Source of the DNA: Aquabacterium lacunae
GTDB lineage: Bacteria > Pseudomonadota > Gammaproteobacteria > Burkholderiales > Burkholderiaceae_C
Direction: 5' to 3'
Assembly: GCF_004310865.1 (NCBI RefSeq)
Contig: NZ_SIXI01000001.1
Span: 558,001-622,000, forward strand
DNA: 64,000 bases
Positions 1-8,366 of the stretch are shown here, piece after piece. Every line of letters starts with the position of its first letter. The first letter of the stretch is position 1. The position numbers and the translations under genes were made by a program. The notes beneath the pieces are model-generated. The model did not search any database and was not told the DNA's origin. It was given only the letters and a program-made list of their open reading frames with translations.

Positions 1-73
1 GTACACGTTGCAAACGCACCAGGGGCGTTTGGCCAATGACGTCTTCGAGCGTGGGGTAGTTCATCACCGACAT
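1..73 (-). CDS. cysM: Cysteine synthase B, N-terminal fragment (runs off the window)
   Basis: Only the first 24 codons are inside the window; the rest lies before base 1. The peptide starts MSVMNYPTLEDVIGQTPLV, and the block T-L-E-D-x-I-G-x-T-P-L-V is the conserved start of CysM-type O-acetylserine sulfhydrylases, PLP enzymes that make cysteine from O-acetylserine and sulfide or thiosulfate. Start choice is open: Met-1 (base 73) or Met-4 (base 64); neither has a clear ribosome binding site. The assignment rests on this short block only, so CysK or a related PLP synthase is possible. Confidence 0.72.
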   Translation of the reverse strand, partial: MSVMNYPTLEDVIGQTPLVRLQRV

Positions 74-186
74 TCTGACAGGCTGCAAAAAACGAGCAGC
101 GTGTGGGGCGGTGGTAGTGGCTTCAGGCCGTTGGGGCCAGCGACCACAGCCTTTGGGCCCCACATCGGTTGCGGGCAGGCTGGGCC

Positions 187-271
187 TGGTGCCCCGGGTC
201 GGACTCGAACCGACACTCCTTTCGGAACCGGATTTTGAATCCGGCGCGTCTACCAGTTTCACCACCAGGGC
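187..271 (-). tRNA. tRNA-Leu (anticodon CAA)
   Basis: On the minus strand the 7-bp acceptor stem GCCCTGG pairs with CCGGGGC (one G-U pair). The anticodon arm CCGGA/TCCGG encloses the loop TTCAAAA, giving anticodon CAA, which reads UUG. A long variable arm and the T-loop GGTTCGAGTCC are present, as expected of a class II leucine tRNA. The 3' CCA is encoded in the DNA (bases 187-189). It sits between cysM and codA on the same strand. No integrase or attachment-site duplication was seen beside it. Confidence 0.96.
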
Positions 272-288
272 ACGGCTGTGAGGGCGAG

Positions 289-294
289 AGAATA
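289..294 (-). promoter_or_regulatory. Candidate -10 box for the tRNA-Leu gene
   Basis: The minus strand reads TATTCT at this position, 17 bases downstream of GTGAAC, a weak -35 match. The predicted transcript would start about 10 bases before the tRNA 5' end. Read-through from codA is the alternative. Confidence 0.35.
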
Positions 295-341
295 GCACAG
301 CCAAGACTGTGGTTCACGGCCCGCCAGCACCCTGTGTGCAC

Positions 342-1616
342 TCAATGCTGCAGAAAATCAACGCTGACCGCGCCTGACGGCAGTTGCAGGCGGGCCACCT
401 TGGGTGGTGTGCGGGCGATGACCTGCCCGCGGCGGATCACGGCCAGTCGGGTGGCGCGCACGCGCAAGGCCTCGACCGGGTCACGGGCCTGCAGCAGCAC
501 CAGATCGGCCCGGCAGCCAGGGGCCAGCCCCCAGCCTTCGATGCCCAGGATGCGGGCCGGGGTGGTGGTGACGGCCTCGAAGCACTGGCGCATGGCCTGC
601 TGGCCCGTCATCTGGGCCACGTGCAGGCCCATGTGGGCCACTTCCAGCATGTCGCCCGTGCCCAGGCTGTACCAGGGGTCCATCACGCAGTCGTGGCCAA
701 AGGCCACATCCACCCCGGCAGCCAGCAGCTCGGGCACGCGGGTCATGCCACGGCGTTTGGGGTAGGTGTCGTGGCGCCCCTGCAGGGTGATGTTGATGAG
801 CGGGTTGGCGATGGCCGCCACCCCGGCTTCGCGCATGAGCGGGATCAGCTTGCTGACGTGGTAGTTGTCCATGCTGTGCATGGAGGTGAGGTGCGAGCCG
901 GCCACCCTGCCCTGCAGGCCCAGGCGCTGGGTGTGGAAGGCCAGGGTGTCGATGTGGCGCGACAGGGGGTCATCGCTTTCGTCACAGTGCATGTCGACGC
1001 GCAGACCCCGTTCGGCCGCCAGTTCGCACAGCAGGCGCACCGATTCGGCGCCTTCGGCCATGGTGCGCTCGAAATGCGGGATGCCGCCGACCACGTCGAC
1101 ACCCATGTCCAGCGCCTGCTTGAGCTGGGCGACGGCCCCCGGGCTGCGCAGGTAGCCGTCTTGCGGGAAGGCCACCAGTTGCAGATCAATGAAGGGGCTG
1201 AGTTCGCGTCGCACGGACAGCAGGGCCTCGACCGCCAGCAGGCGCGGGTCGCACACATCGACATGGGTGCGGATGGCCAGCAGGCCCTGGGCCATGGCCC
1301 ACTGGGCGTATTGGCGCGCGCGCTGCGCGATGGCCTCCTGCGTGAGGTGCGGTTTGAGTTCGCCCCACAGCTGGATGCCCTCCAGCAAGGTGCCCGACTG
1401 GTTCAGCCTCGGCTGCCCCAGGCTGAGGGTGGAGTCCATGTGGAAATGGGCATCGACGAAGGGGGTGCTGACCAGATGGCCGGCCGCGTCGATTTCTTCG
1501 GCGGCCTGGGCTGGCAAGGCGGGCTGCACCGCCACGATGCGGCCGGCCTGGATGCCGATGTCCTGGTCTTGCCGGCCATCGGGCAGGCTGCAGTGGCGAA
1601 GGATGAGGTCGAGCAT
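342..1616 (-). CDS. codA: Cytosine deaminase (CodA family amidohydrolase)
   Basis: Deaminates cytosine to uracil and ammonia in the cytoplasm, feeding uracil salvage or breakdown. The 424-residue protein aligns with E. coli CodA with a constant offset of four residues: metal ligands H57 and H59 (HFHMD), Q152, H210 and E213 (HCDESDD), H242 (SHLTSMHS) and catalytic/metal D309 are all kept. The residue next to it, Asp314 in E. coli, is Cys310 here; that position tunes pyrimidine specificity in CodA, so the true substrate could be another aminopyrimidine or aminopurine. A GGAG ribosome binding site lies six bases before the ATG. No permease (codB) is adjacent. The URC operon with upp, which would use its product, lies about 5 kb away. 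Confidence 0.88.
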   Translation of the reverse strand: MLDLILRHCSLPDGRQDQDIGIQAGRIVAVQPALPAQAAEEIDAAGHLVSTPFVDAHFHMDSTLSLGQPRLNQSGTLLEGIQLWGELKPHLTQEAIAQRARQYAQWAMAQGLLAIRTHVDVCDPRLLAVEALLSVRRELSPFIDLQLVAFPQDGYLRSPGAVAQLKQALDMGVDVVGGIPHFERTMAEGAESVRLLCELAAERGLRVDMHCDESDDPLSRHIDTLAFHTQRLGLQGRVAGSHLTSMHSMDNYHVSKLIPLMREAGVAAIANPLINITLQGRHDTYPKRRGMTRVPELLAAGVDVAFGHDCVMDPWYSLGTGDMLEVAHMGLHVAQMTGQQAMRQCFEAVTTTPARILGIEGWGLAPGCRADLVLLQARDPVEALRVRATRLAVIRRGQVIARTPPKVARLQLPSGAVSVDFLQH

Positions 1617-1698
1617 GAAAGGCTCCGCGTGCCGTCACACGAAGAGCCTAGCAGGAGTCGGGCCGGCGCCCTGCGCCAGCGGTTAGCCGGTCAGCCGG

Positions 1699-3510
1699 TC
1701 AGAAGGTTTCCCATTCCTCGTCGGACGATGCCTTGGCGGGGCTGTGGCCGAGGCTGGGGGCTGACGGAGCGGCCATGCGAGGCGCCTCCGGCCGGGCCGA
1801 AGGCAGCGGCCGTGCTGGCTCTGAACCACGCGCCGTGCTGGGAGCGCGTGTGGCGGTCGCGACCGGCTTGAGCGGGCTGACACTCACTGGCGGACGTGTG
1901 GCGTGCGCCGCGCCCTGACTCGTGGCGGTGGCTGTGGCTGTGGCGGCTCGTCCACCGTCTCGCCCTCCGGTGCGGAAGAAGGCCATGGCTTCGTTCAGGC
2001 GAGCAGCCTGCGTGCGCAAGCTGTCGGCCGCGGCCATGCTTTCCTCCACCAGGGCAGCGTTCTGCTGGGTCATCTGGTCGAGCTGACCCACGGCCTGGTT
2101 GATCTGCAACACACCCTGGCTCTGCTCGGTGCTGGCATGGGCAATCTCGCCCACCAGGTCGGTCACCTTGCGCACCTGCAGCACCACGTCTTCGATGGTG
2201 CTGCCCGCCGAATTGACGAGTTCATGGCCTGCGTTGACCTTTTCGACGCTGTCGTTGATCAGGGTCTTGATCTCTCGGGCTGCGTTGGCGCTGCGCTGGG
2301 CCAGCGAGCGCACCTCACCGGCCACCACGGCAAAGCCTCGGCCTTGTTCGCCGGCACGGGCGGCTTCCACCGCTGCATTCAGCGCCAGGATGTTGGTCTG
2401 GAAAGCGATGCCATCGATCACGCCGATGATGTCGGAGATCTTGCGGCTGGCCACCTGGATGCCCGACATGTTGTCGACCACCTGCGCCACCAGTTCGCCT
2501 CCACGGCGGGCCACGTCGGATGCAGCGCTGGCCAGCTGGTTGGCCTGGCGCGCGTTTTCAGCGTTGGTGGCCACGGTGCCGGACATCTCTTCGATGGAGG
2601 CGGCCGTTTCTTCCAGGCTGGAAGCCTGCTCCTCCGTGCGACCGCTGAGGTCGGACGTGCCCTGTGCGATCTGCGCCGACGCGGTCGCCACAGATTCGGC
2701 ACCGTCACGCACCTGCGAGACCACCTGGCGCAGCCCTTGGACGGTGCGTTCCAGCGCGCGCTGCAGATCTCCGATTTCATCTCCACGCTCGGAGCGTACG
2801 TCCTGGGCCAGGTTGCCCTCGGCCAGTTCGTTGAGCTGGGCCACGGTGTCATTGACGGCACGGCTGAGGCCTCGGGCCAGCAAGATGGCCTGGGCCAGGC
2901 CCATGGCCACCAGCACCGCCAGGGTGAGGCCGATGGCCCACAGCGCCTGCTGGTAAGTGGCCTCTGCATCGGCGGTTGCTTTGGCAGCCCCGGCGATGTT
3001 CAGATCGATCAGCTTCTGCAATGACGCACTGACCGCGAAGTACACCTGACGCGATTCGCCTTCCAGCACCTTGCGGGCTTCCTCGGTTTCATTTTTCTGG
3101 GAATGCGCCAGGAAACGGGCGTGGTGCTCCTGGTACTGCGCCCAGGCGGCCAAAATGCCCTTCCACAGGTTGCGCTCTTCCTCACTGGAGATGAGCGGCT
3201 CGTACACCTTGCGCCCCGCGGCCAGCTCATTGCGGGCCTTCTCCATGCGGCTTTCGATGTCGCGCATGCCCACTTCGTCGGTGGTCAGCGCGTGCTCCAG
3301 CTCCAGCTGACGGTATTCGCGCATGCTGTCGCGCAGACGGTTCACGCTGGCCACGCTGGGCAACCAGTTGCGGGCCATGTCTTCGGTGGAGTTGTTCACC
3401 AGCGCGATCTGGCGCAGGGCAAACAGGCCCAGCAACACCATCAAGGTCAGGATCGCCCCAAACGACAGCAAGAGTTTGCTGCGCAAGCGCATGTTCACGA
3501 TCCACTGCAT
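1699..3510 (-). CDS. Methyl-accepting chemotaxis protein (Tar/Tsr type, 4HB sensor)
   Basis: Inner-membrane chemoreceptor of 603 residues. Hydrophobic segments at about 10-32 and 187-212 bracket a periplasmic four-helix-bundle type sensor region; a HAMP domain follows (about 210-265), then a cytoplasmic coiled-coil signalling domain with the highly conserved tip around [21 protein letters not shown] Ser/Pro/Ala-rich linker of about 90 residues leads to a C-terminal EWETF, which matches the NWETF pentapeptide that tethers CheR and CheB in Tar and Tsr. A GAGG ribosome binding site lies eight bases before the ATG. No che genes are nearby, so it is an orphan receptor; the ligand cannot be read from sequence. 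Confidence 0.93.
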   Translation of the reverse strand: MQWIVNMRLRSKLLLSFGAILTLMVLLGLFALRQIALVNNSTEDMARNWLPSVASVNRLRDSMREYRQLELEHALTTDEVGMRDIESRMEKARNELAAGRKVYEPLISSEEERNLWKGILAAWAQYQEHHARFLAHSQKNETEEARKVLEGESRQVYFAVSASLQKLIDLNIAGAAKATADAEATYQQALWAIGLTLAVLVAMGLAQAILLARGLSRAVNDTVAQLNELAEGNLAQDVRSERGDEIGDLQRALERTVQGLRQVVSQVRDGAESVATASAQIAQGTSDLSGRTEEQASSLEETAASIEEMSGTVATNAENARQANQLASAASDVARRGGELVAQVVDNMSGIQVASRKISDIIGVIDGIAFQTNILALNAAVEAARAGEQGRGFAVVAGEVRSLAQRSANAAREIKTLINDSVEKVNAGHELVNSAGSTIEDVVLQVRKVTDLVGEIAHASTEQSQGVLQINQAVGQLDQMTQQNAALVEESMAAADSLRTQAARLNEAMAFFRTGGRDGGRAATATATATSQGAAHATRPPVSVSPLKPVATATRAPSTARGSEPARPLPSARPEAPRMAAPSAPSLGHSPAKASSDEEWETF

Positions 3511-3722
3511 CTGTAACTCCTCGATACATTTCGAATGGCTTGAGCATGCGGCAAGCCGTGAAACCGGTGTGCAACGTGTGGCGTTGAGAACGCAGGAGGA
3601 TGCGCAATGTCACCTGCCTTTTCGATTTTTCGGGATGTGGGCCGCGCGGCAACACCCACAGAATTCACGATGTGAAGCAGGGGCTCGCCGCAGTTCACGG
3701 CTTGGGCCCCAACGAGGCGGTC

Positions 3723-3728
3723 TATGAT
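3723..3728 (+). promoter_or_regulatory. Candidate -10 box for the rhomboid gene
   Basis: TATGAT stands 15 bases downstream of TTGGGC, a weak -35. It would start transcription about 30 bases before the ATG at 3764. The 253-bp divergent region between the chemoreceptor and the rhomboid gene holds no other recognisable element. Confidence 0.3.
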
Positions 3729-3763
3729 CGACGGCATCGACATTGACCGGACCCGCGCCACCC

Positions 3764-4369
3764 ATGCCTCCGATGCCACCCATCACCCAGGCCCTGCTGC
3801 TGCTCAACGTGGCCTTGTTCTGCATCGACATTGCCCTTGGGGAAAGCCTGTCGCGGTGGATGGCCCTGTGGCCGCTGGAAAGCGGGCAGTTCATGCCCTG
3901 GCAGGTGGTGACCTACGCTTTCATGCACGGCGGCATCGGCCACCTGTTCTTCAACATGATGGGCCTGTGGATGTTCGGCAGCGAGCTGGAGCAGATGTGG
4001 GGGCAGCAGCGATTCATCCGCTTTTATGCCGCCTCGGTGCTGGCGGCTGCCGCCACGCAACTGGTGCTGTCACTGCTGGGCGGCTGGATGACACCCACCG
4101 TGGGCGCCTCGGGCGGGCTGTTCGGCCTGCTGCTGGCCTACGGCATGATCTTCCCGGACCGCACCATCATGCCGCTGTTCCCGCCGATTCCCATGAAGGC
4201 CAAGGTGTTCGTGGCGGTGTACGGTGCGATCGAACTCTTCCTGGGCGTGACGGGCACGAATTCGGGCGTGGCCCACTTCGCCCACCTGGGCGGCATGCTG
4301 GGTGGCTGGCTCATGATCCGTTACTGGCGCGGCCAGCCCCCGTTTTCTCGCGGCCCTCGCCGGCGTTGA
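3764..4369 (+). CDS. Rhomboid family intramembrane serine protease
   Basis: Polytopic inner-membrane protease that cuts transmembrane substrates. With the ATG at 3764 it has 201 residues and about six hydrophobic segments. The GlpG signature is complete: H55-x4-H60-x3-N64 (HGGIGHLFFN), the catalytic serine S116 in GASGG and the catalytic histidine H174 in AHLGG. The frame extends back to a TTG at 3743 and also offers an ATG at 3773; no start has a strong ribosome binding site, so the N-terminus is uncertain by a few residues. It is a single-gene unit, divergent from the chemoreceptor and convergent with the EamA transporter 24 bp away. Confidence 0.92.
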   Translation: MPPMPPITQALLLLNVALFCIDIALGESLSRWMALWPLESGQFMPWQVVTYAFMHGGIGHLFFNMMGLWMFGSELEQMWGQQRFIRFYAASVLAAAATQLVLSLLGGWMTPTVGASGGLFGLLLAYGMIFPDRTIMPLFPPIPMKAKVFVAVYGAIELFLGVTGTNSGVAHFAHLGGMLGGWLMIRYWRGQPPFSRGPRRR

Positions 4370-4393
4370 GCGTGGCGCTCTGGTGCGCAGCGT

Positions 4394-5329
4394 TCAGGGG
4401 CGCGGGGCTGTGCGGGAGGACACCATGATGCCCGCCGCGATCAGCAACAGCGCCACCGGGTGATACCACTGGGGCACCTGCCCCAGCAACAGCCAGGCCC
4501 AGCCGGCCGCAAACACCGGTGTGAGGTTGCTGAAAAACGCGGCCACTGTGGGGCCTGCGGCCGCCACGCCTTTGCCCCAGCCCCAATAGGCCAGGATGGA
4601 CGGGCCCACCGCGATGAACGCCATGCCCAGGGCCAGCGGCTGCCAGGCGCCCCACCCCACCGGCCATTGAAACTGCGGGGGCAGCAAGGCCTGCTCGACA
4701 CCGCTGCACAGCAGCGCGAAGGCCAGCCCGAACACCACCTGAAGCCACAGGAATTCGGCCCAGTTCCAGGCAGGACGCTGCCCGCCTTGCATGTGTACGG
4801 GCGGGCGCGCCAGCTGCCAGCTGTACACCGACCAGGCCAGGGCGGCCAGCAGCATCAGCAGATCACCGGCCACCCAGTGCACGTGTTGCAGGGCCTGCCA
4901 GCTGCCACGGGCCAGCACCAGCACCACGCCCGCACTGGACAGCACCGCACCCAACGCCTGCCGGCGCGTGATGTGCTGGCCATGACCCACCGCGCCCACC
5001 ACCATCATCCACACGGGCATGCTGGAGGCGATCAGGGTGACATTGAGCGGCGAGCTGGTCTGCAAGGCCAGGTACTGCAGCGCGTTGTAGCTGCCCACAC
5101 CCAGCGCACCAATGAAGGCCAGATGCGCCCAGCGGGCCCGCACCAGCCCCCCCTGGCGCCAGACGCCTCGGGCCAGCGGCGCCAGCAGCACCGCCACAAG
5201 GGCCCACCGCATGGCGTTCATGAACACGGGCGGCAGGTGCCCCACCAGCAAACGGCCCACCACGGCATTGCCGGCCCACATCAGGGGTGGCATGACCAGG
5301 AAAAAGAGGTGGCGGGCAGTGAGCTTCAT
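4394..5329 (-). CDS. DMT-superfamily transporter, EamA type
   Basis: Inner-membrane protein of 311 residues with about ten hydrophobic segments arranged as two EamA repeats, as in the drug/metabolite exporters (RhaT/YdcZ/RarD relatives). The start MKLTARHLFFLVMPPLMWAG was chosen because the open frame upstream (to 5404) is Arg/Cys-rich and lacks membrane character, whereas family members begin right before the first helix. It is the last gene after urc1, urc4, upp and the DUF2189 gene on the same strand, 81 bp downstream of the latter, so it may belong to that transcript. The substrate is unknown; a metabolite exporter is the general expectation. Confidence 0.85.
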   Translation of the reverse strand: MKLTARHLFFLVMPPLMWAGNAVVGRLLVGHLPPVFMNAMRWALVAVLLAPLARGVWRQGGLVRARWAHLAFIGALGVGSYNALQYLALQTSSPLNVTLIASSMPVWMMVVGAVGHGQHITRRQALGAVLSSAGVVLVLARGSWQALQHVHWVAGDLLMLLAALAWSVYSWQLARPPVHMQGGQRPAWNWAEFLWLQVVFGLAFALLCSGVEQALLPPQFQWPVGWGAWQPLALGMAFIAVGPSILAYWGWGKGVAAAGPTVAAFFSNLTPVFAAGWAWLLLGQVPQWYHPVALLLIAAGIMVSSRTAPRP

Positions 5330-5410
5330 GGCGCAAACCCGGTGCGCGGGGCACCGGGATCGCGCATTAGACCAGAGCCATGCGCAGGGTGGGCGACCCC
5401 GCAAGCGCCA

Positions 5411-6340
5411 TCAGACCTCCTGGGCGGGCGCCGAGGCGCCGAAGGCTGCGCGGTATGCATGCCAGGACGCATGCCCCACCAGAGGGCCTGCGATCAACAG
5501 ACCGAGGAAGCCGGGCAGCATGCCCAGGGCGATGATGGCCGTGATCAGAGCCCCCCACAGCAGCATGACGCCGGTCTGGGTCAGCACGAGCCGCAGGCTG
5601 CTGAGCGCGGCCGAGATGGCGTCGACCTTTTCTTCCAGGATCATGGGGATGCTGATGACGCTGAGGCTGAAGATCAGCCCGGCGAACAGGGCCCCCACGG
5701 TCAGGTAGGTGCTGACGAAGGGCAGGTACTCGGGCGTGAGCAACTGGTGCACCGTGCCGTCGAACTGAGGCACCCCATCGAAGCTCACGGCAAACACGAT
5801 CATGGCGGCGCGCCCCCAGATCATTTCGATGATGAGCAGCATGAAGCCGAAGGTGGCCATGGCCCCGCCCTTCTGGCGCCAGGCCATCATGCAGGCGCCC
5901 AGCGAGGGCTTGAGCCCGCGCTCCATGGCGCGGCTGGCCTGGTACAGGCCCAGGCACAGAAAGGGCCCCATGAGCAGGAACCCGGCCGACAGCGCCAGGG
6001 TGTAGGTGGCGGCGTACTTGAACATGGCCAGCAGGCCCCAGCCCATGGCCACGAAGCAGGCCCCAAAAAACAGGCCGATCAAGGGGGCCTGGCCGAAATC
6101 GTGCCAGCCACGGGCCAGCCACTTGAAGGGGTCGGACCAGGTCAGGGTGGTGATGGGGCGGTCGAGCGGGTGGGAGCTGACTGACGCCCCCGGTGACATG
6201 CCCATGGCCTGCAGGCCGTCATCAGAGCCTGCGGGGCCTCCAGCAGGACCACCAGCGGGGACTTTAGGCGCCAGGCCCGAACCGGCGGCCAGCGGTGCCC
6301 CGGGGTTGTTCGACGCAGACACAGACTGGGAAACGCTCAT
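5411..6340 (-). CDS. DUF2189 family membrane protein
   Basis: A 309-residue integral membrane protein. A Gly/Pro/Ala-rich, probably disordered N-terminus of about 60 residues precedes a block of some six hydrophobic helices with the DUF2189 pattern (WLARGWHDF near the first helix, then LSAGFLLMGPFLCLGLYQ). The family has no established function. The ATG at 6340 follows a strong GGAGG five bases upstream and is preferred over a GTG at 6364. It lies 97 bp downstream of upp on the same strand, which places it at the end of the pyrimidine operon; a role in transport is possible but is inference. Confidence 0.82.
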   Translation of the reverse strand: MSVSQSVSASNNPGAPLAAGSGLAPKVPAGGPAGGPAGSDDGLQAMGMSPGASVSSHPLDRPITTLTWSDPFKWLARGWHDFGQAPLIGLFFGACFVAMGWGLLAMFKYAATYTLALSAGFLLMGPFLCLGLYQASRAMERGLKPSLGACMMAWRQKGGAMATFGFMLLIIEMIWGRAAMIVFAVSFDGVPQFDGTVHQLLTPEYLPFVSTYLTVGALFAGLIFSLSVISIPMILEEKVDAISAALSSLRLVLTQTGVMLLWGALITAIIALGMLPGFLGLLIAGPLVGHASWHAYRAAFGASAPAQEV

Positions 6341-6437
6341 GGCGGCCTCCGGCAGGTTCGTCACACATCCCCAAGGTAATGGGCCCCAGGCCTCCGCGCA
6401 TCAGGGTTTGCCCCCGACAGGGCCTGGTCGGCCAGGC

Positions 6438-7079
6438 TCAGAGCGTGCCGAAGATGCGGTCGCCTGCATCGCCGAGCCCCGGCACGATGTAGCCGTGCTC
6501 ATTGAGGTGGCTGTCCAGGGCCGCCGTGACGATGGGCACGTCAGGGTGGTGCTGCAGCATGTTCTGCACACCCTCGGGCGCGGCCAGCAGGCACAGCAGC
6601 TTGATGCTGCTGCAGCCGTGTTCCTTGATGCGGTCGATGGCGGCCACCGCCGAATTGCCGGTGGCCAGCATCGGGTCGACCACGATCACCTGGCGCTCGG
6701 CCATGTCGGAGGGCACCTTGAAGTAGTACTCGACCGGCTCCAACGTTTCGGGGTCACGGTACAGACCGATGTGGCCCACGCGGGCCAGCGGCAGGATGGC
6801 CAGCGCACCGTCGAGCAGGCCATTGCCCGCGCGCAGGATGGACACCAGGCACAGCTTCTTGCCGCTGATGACGGGCGATTTCATCTCGGTCACCGGGGTG
6901 CGGATGGCGATGTCTTCGGTGGGCAGGTCGCGCGTGGCTTCGTAGACCAGCATCTGGCTGACCTCGCGCAGGAGGTTGCGGAAGCTGTCGGTGTTGGTTT
7001 CTTCGGCACGCAGCCAGGTCAGCTTGTGCTGCACCAGGGGGTGCTGAACAACGGTCAGGTTGGGGAAATCGCCTTGCAT
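6438..7079 (-). CDS. upp: Uracil phosphoribosyltransferase
   Basis: Makes UMP from uracil and PRPP in the cytosol. At 213 residues it has normal family length and close similarity to E. coli Upp throughout: the PRPP loop [12 protein letters not shown], the N-terminal block [12 protein letters not shown], and the C-terminal uracil-binding block [26 protein letters not shown] lies four bases before the ATG. It follows urc4 by 33 bp. In the yeast URC pathway the enzyme of this activity (URC6/FUR1) is needed for uracil catabolism as well as salvage, so this copy probably supplies the first step of the local route rather than salvage only. Confidence 0.96.
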   Translation of the reverse strand: MQGDFPNLTVVQHPLVQHKLTWLRAEETNTDSFRNLLREVSQMLVYEATRDLPTEDIAIRTPVTEMKSPVISGKKLCLVSILRAGNGLLDGALAILPLARVGHIGLYRDPETLEPVEYYFKVPSDMAERQVIVVDPMLATGNSAVAAIDRIKEHGCSSIKLLCLLAAPEGVQNMLQHHPDVPIVTAALDSHLNEHGYIVPGLGDAGDRIFGTL

Positions 7080-7112
7080 GGGGGCTCCTTCAGAGGCCTT
7101 CGAATCAATGGG

Positions 7113-8366
7113 TCAGAACACGGTGCCGTCGCTGTCGAGCTGCACCGGGGGGTCGCCTTCAGGCCGTCGCTCTCGGGCAATGGCGCGGCCGGCGGCCCAG
7201 GTGCCGCCTTCCAGCACACGGGCCAGCGGCAGGTCGGTCAGGCTCAGGCCCAATTCGTCTCGCACGGCCTGGGCCAGGGGGTCGAGCAGGGCCACGGTCA
7301 GGGCGCGCCACTCGACGATGGCTTCGTCCTGCGGGCGCCAGATGTGGCTGAAAAATGTGGCATCGCGCGGGGTGATCACGCCCAGGTCGAGCAGCAAGCC
7401 CCCGTTGCGGTATTCGGGCAGGCCCGTGAGGTCGTCGAGCGCCACCACGTGCAGGCCGGCGTCTTCCAGAGGCTCAAGCAGCGAGTAAGCCATCCACTGG
7501 CTGAGCTTGTGAAAGGGCAGCCAGCCGTGCGGCGCATCCGGGTGGGGCCAGCAATCCCCCAGGGGCTGCCCGGCCATGACATGCCGGCTGGGCCAGATGC
7601 CGCCCAGGGCGCGCAGCAGCAGGGCCAGCAAGGCCCCGGCAGGCACTTCGCCGGTGGGATGGTGCGCGAACAGCCAGTCGACCATGTGCCCAGGGCGCAG
7701 CAGCCCCGGCGCATCGGGCCGGCTGAACCACTGGGGCTGCGCCTGCATGACACGACCCAGCTGCCGCAGCAGTTGCACACGGCCCGCCACGCCGACCAGG
7801 GGGTTATCAGGCCCGACCTGGAAGGCTTGTGCCAGCGCTTCGTTGCTCACGCGCTGCAGGCCTTCGGCGTCGGCCTGCCATGGGGCCTTGGGGCTGGAGG
7901 ACAGTCCGCCGGCGGCCCACCAGCGCAGGCTGGCCACACCCAGCCCTTCCGAGCGCGTCAGGGTCTGGCCGGTGGCGTCGTCGAGGTAACGCCACTGGGG
8001 GCCTGCGCCGGCGTCGAGCAGCACGCTGGTCACGGCCAGGTCGACACGGGCACGGGCGCGCTCCAGGCGCTGGCCATCATGGTTCAAGCCCAGCGAGGTG
8101 GCCACCTGAGCCCAGCGGTCCACCCCACCGGGCTCGAAGTGCCGCCAGCGGCTGTGGTACGGGATGGCGCCACCGGGGTAGCGCTGGCGGATCACGCCGG
8201 CCACATAGGCCGCCGCTTCGGCCAGCCGGGCCGGGTGGTAAACAAAGTGGCGGGCCTGGCCTCGCTGGGCCAGCTGCAAGATGGCCTGGCTGTGCGCCCG
8301 CACAGCCTGCGCCGTTCGCAGGTGATCGGCCAGGGCCAGGGCGGTGGTGGGGTCAGGGGCGTTCAT
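7113..8366 (-). CDS. urc4: URC4/Urg3 family protein (DUF1688), uracil catabolism
   Basis: A 417-residue cytosolic protein of the URC4/urg3 family (DUF1688), genetically required for the URC pyrimidine degradation route in the yeast Lachancea kluyveri; its reaction is not established. Family marks seen here include the early block HFVYHPARLAEAAAYV and the block IPYHSRWRHFEPGG. The start codon overlaps the stop of urc1 in an ATGA, so the two are almost certainly translated together. With urc1 upstream and upp downstream it completes the conserved core of bacterial URC clusters. Confidence 0.92.
   Translation of the reverse strand: MNAPDPTTALALADHLRTAQAVRAHSQAILQLAQRGQARHFVYHPARLAEAAAYVAGVIRQRYPGGAIPYHSRWRHFEPGGVDRWAQVATSLGLNHDGQRLERARARVDLAVTSVLLDAGAGPQWRYLDDATGQTLTRSEGLGVASLRWWAAGGLSSSPKAPWQADAEGLQRVSNEALAQAFQVGPDNPLVGVAGRVQLLRQLGRVMQAQPQWFSRPDAPGLLRPGHMVDWLFAHHPTGEVPAGALLALLLRALGGIWPSRHVMAGQPLGDCWPHPDAPHGWLPFHKLSQWMAYSLLEPLEDAGLHVVALDDLTGLPEYRNGGLLLDLGVITPRDATFFSHIWRPQDEAIVEWRALTVALLDPLAQAVRDELGLSLTDLPLARVLEGGTWAAGRAIARERRPEGDPPVQLDSDGTVF

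Noticed and set aside
187-271. tRNA-Leu as an attachment site for an integrated element
   Set aside because: No integrase, direct repeat of the tRNA 3' end or phage/ICE genes are found in the window.
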